Source of the DNA: Nitrospira defluvii
GTDB lineage: Bacteria; Nitrospirota; Nitrospiria; Nitrospirales; Nitrospiraceae
Direction: 5' to 3'
Length of the DNA stretch: 64,000 nt
NCBI GenBank assembly: GCA_000196815.1
Contig: FP929003.1
Coordinates: 2,689,501-2,753,500 of the forward strand
Every line of letters starts with the position of its first letter. Position 1 is the stretch's first letter. Positions 62,696 to 64,000 of this stretch are shown in pieces. A program made the position numbers and the translations under genes. The notes beneath the pieces are model-generated. The model was not told the DNA's origin. It saw only the letters and a program-made list of their open reading frames with translations, and made no database searches.

Positions 62696-63148
62696 ATGAA
62701 CCACTTGCTCACGGCATCCCTATTCGTGGCTATCGCGCTGTCCGTTCCATCACCCGCGGTCGCACAAACATTCCCACCGTCGGTCACACAAAAGATTCGC
62801 GCGGCACAGAAGGAGGTCAAAACGATCGGCCTGGAGGAGTATCGAAAAGTCGTGGAGAGTCCGGGCGAGGCGTTAATTATAGATGTACGCGAGCCGCAGG
62901 AGTTTGCGGCCGGACACGTTCCGGGGGCGGTCAACATTCCCCGCGGGCTTGTCGAATTTCAGATCTGGAAACAGGTCGGGTTTCCAGCCGAGCCGGACAC
63001 GAACAGGCCTGTCTACCTGCAATGCCAAAACGGCAACCGCGCGTCGCTTGCAGCTCAGTCACTTGCGGAGCTGGGGTTCACCAATACCACGGCCGTCGTG
63101 ATGCACTTCGAGGAGTGGCAACAGGCCGGCCATCCCCTGGTGAAGTAA
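62696..63148 (+). CDS. Periplasmic rhodanese-like protein
   Basis: The 150-residue product has a signal peptide (ending SPAVAQ) and one rhodanese domain: ALIIDVREPQEFAAGHVPGA, then VYLQCQNGNRASLAAQSLAE with the active-site cysteine in the loop CQNGNR. It would handle persulfide or cyanide sulfur in the periplasm. A weak hairpin CGGGAATTATTCCCG at 63231-63245 follows. Confidence 0.9.
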   Translation: MNHLLTASLFVAIALSVPSPAVAQTFPPSVTQKIRAAQKEVKTIGLEEYRKVVESPGEALIIDVREPQEFAAGHVPGAVNIPRGLVEFQIWKQVGFPAEPDTNRPVYLQCQNGNRASLAAQSLAELGFTNTTAVVMHFEEWQQAGHPLVK

Positions 63149-63346
63149 GCCGTTTCTTCACGCGCGATGAGTGCTTCGTAACACCACTCACAGATCCGCC
63201 GACGGATGCCGTCTTGGTTTGATTATTCAAGCGGGAATTATTCCCGTCTGACACCCGGCAAGCGCTTTCGGATGAGTCGCGTCGATTGTGAGCAGGCACT
63301 GCATACATCCACCGCCACCAGCCGGTGAGTCGGTCGGCCGATCCAG

Positions 63347-64000
63347 TCAATGCGAAACACGGCACGGTTCGGAGAGGCTCAGGACGACCCGATAGGCATC
63401 GGAATGATAGAACTGAGGCAGTGTGAACGAGAGCTCGTCATGCTCCACTGCGAGCGCGCGATCGAGCGTGACAACAGGCGCCTCGAGAGGACCGGATCCC
63501 ACATCGGGGATCTGCTCGGCGCAGAGATGCACCGTCCCGCTCTGCTGCGAGGACAACAGGCGCCCGATATTCTGCAGCACGACGTGTGTGTCGTCCGGCG
63601 AATAGTCTTCGTATTTACCCAACAAGAGCCGTACCCTGCCGGCGGTCTTCTCCAGCGCGGCGAGGGCATGGAGCTTGGGACTATCCGTCATCGTGTACAG
63701 CCGGACACCTTCCATCTCCGCATAGGTCTTATAGACGTGCCACCCCGGCCGTTTCTGCTTCCGATCGACATACAACAATCCGTCCAGCGTAGGATTATCA
63801 CAGGTATTTTCCACGTAGCTCCGGCTCATGTCCTGAGGATCAGGCCAACAGGAGCGCATCGCACTGAGGATGTCCGCCCGCTCATAGGCGGCAATCACTC
63901 CCGCTGTATAACCGGCACTCGTCCAGGACTCCTGCCCAAGGATCTCGTTCACTGAAATCGGCCGCGCCAGACCGTGAGCCTTCAAGTAGTCGCGCAACTC
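63347..64000 (-). CDS. Glycosidase-like protein, C-terminal part (cut by window edge)
   Basis: The minus-strand frame is open to the edge of the window, so the N-terminus lies outside. The visible 217 residues include ISVNEILGQESWTSAGYTAG, AAYERADILSAMRSCWPD and GWHVYKTYAEMEG, which look like the end of a TIM-barrel glycosidase followed by a beta-rich tail (HVVLQNIGRLLSSQQSGTVH). The family is inferred and the substrate is unknown. Confidence 0.6.
   Translation of the reverse strand, partial: ELRDYLKAHGLARPISVNEILGQESWTSAGYTAGVIAAYERADILSAMRSCWPDPQDMSRSYVENTCDNPTLDGLLYVDRKQKRPGWHVYKTYAEMEGVRLYTMTDSPKLHALAALEKTAGRVRLLLGKYEDYSPDDTHVVLQNIGRLLSSQQSGTVHLCAEQIPDVGSGPLEAPVVTLDRALAVEHDELSFTLPQFYHSDAYRVVLSLSEPCRVSH

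Overview
The window looks like a chromosomal segment of a Nitrospira-type bacterium (phylum Nitrospirota). This is inferred from gene content and order: a tilS-ribF-hemB-CBS-cobA/hemD-hemC-hemA-ccsA cluster, ribosomal and arginine genes in a GC-rich background, and many small redox proteins. No 16S rRNA gene is present, so the assignment is an inference.

Layout. Positions 1-7780 (minus strand) hold a tetrapyrrole operon: the edge-truncated tilS, ribF, hemB, a CBS protein, a cobA/hemD fusion, hemC, hemA and a CcsA-like membrane protein. Together these run from glutamyl-tRNA to uroporphyrinogen III and precorrin-2, plus cytochrome c assembly. A separate Met8p-type dehydrogenase near 21.3-22.0 kb could continue precorrin-2 towards sirohydrochlorin or siroheme. 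Positions 7.8-25.8 kb are mostly housekeeping: a divergent RsmI-like methylase, a TusA-like protein, tRNA-Leu(CAA), a YggX-like protein, two tandem DUF151 proteins, rplM-rpsI, argC-argJ, rpsB-tsf-pyrH-frr, alr, and then small redox and cofactor proteins (Rieske, 2Fe-2S ferredoxin, MoaB, thiamine-binding protein, a CcmI C-terminal-like protein).

Positions 25.8-35.5 kb are dominated by minus-strand genes (CBS, medium-chain dehydrogenase, PhzF, three radical SAM proteins). They are separated by copies of a palindromic intergenic repeat of about 120 bp. The copies sit directly behind stop codons, always in the same orientation relative to the gene they follow. Positions 35.4-40.0 kb are a lower-GC island with an orphan HigA-like antitoxin between two direct repeats, then a two-gene SIR2 plus large-effector module (397 + 913 aa, joined by a TGATG overlap). 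I think this module is a split SIR2/DUF4020-type defence system, and it is the best candidate here for an under-described system.

Positions 40-64 kb are accessory: small hypotheticals, a decayed alpha/beta-hydrolase paralogue, several methyltransferases, three transcription regulators (two AraC, one LysR), a periplasmic Cam-type gamma carbonic anhydrase, a DUF2959 lipoprotein, TPMT plus MFS exporter, pyruvate kinase, an ArsI/SigZ pair, a DUF3365 heme protein, a rhodanese, and a glycosidase-like gene cut by the right edge. All family names come from reading the sequences and recalling family motifs; no database search was run.
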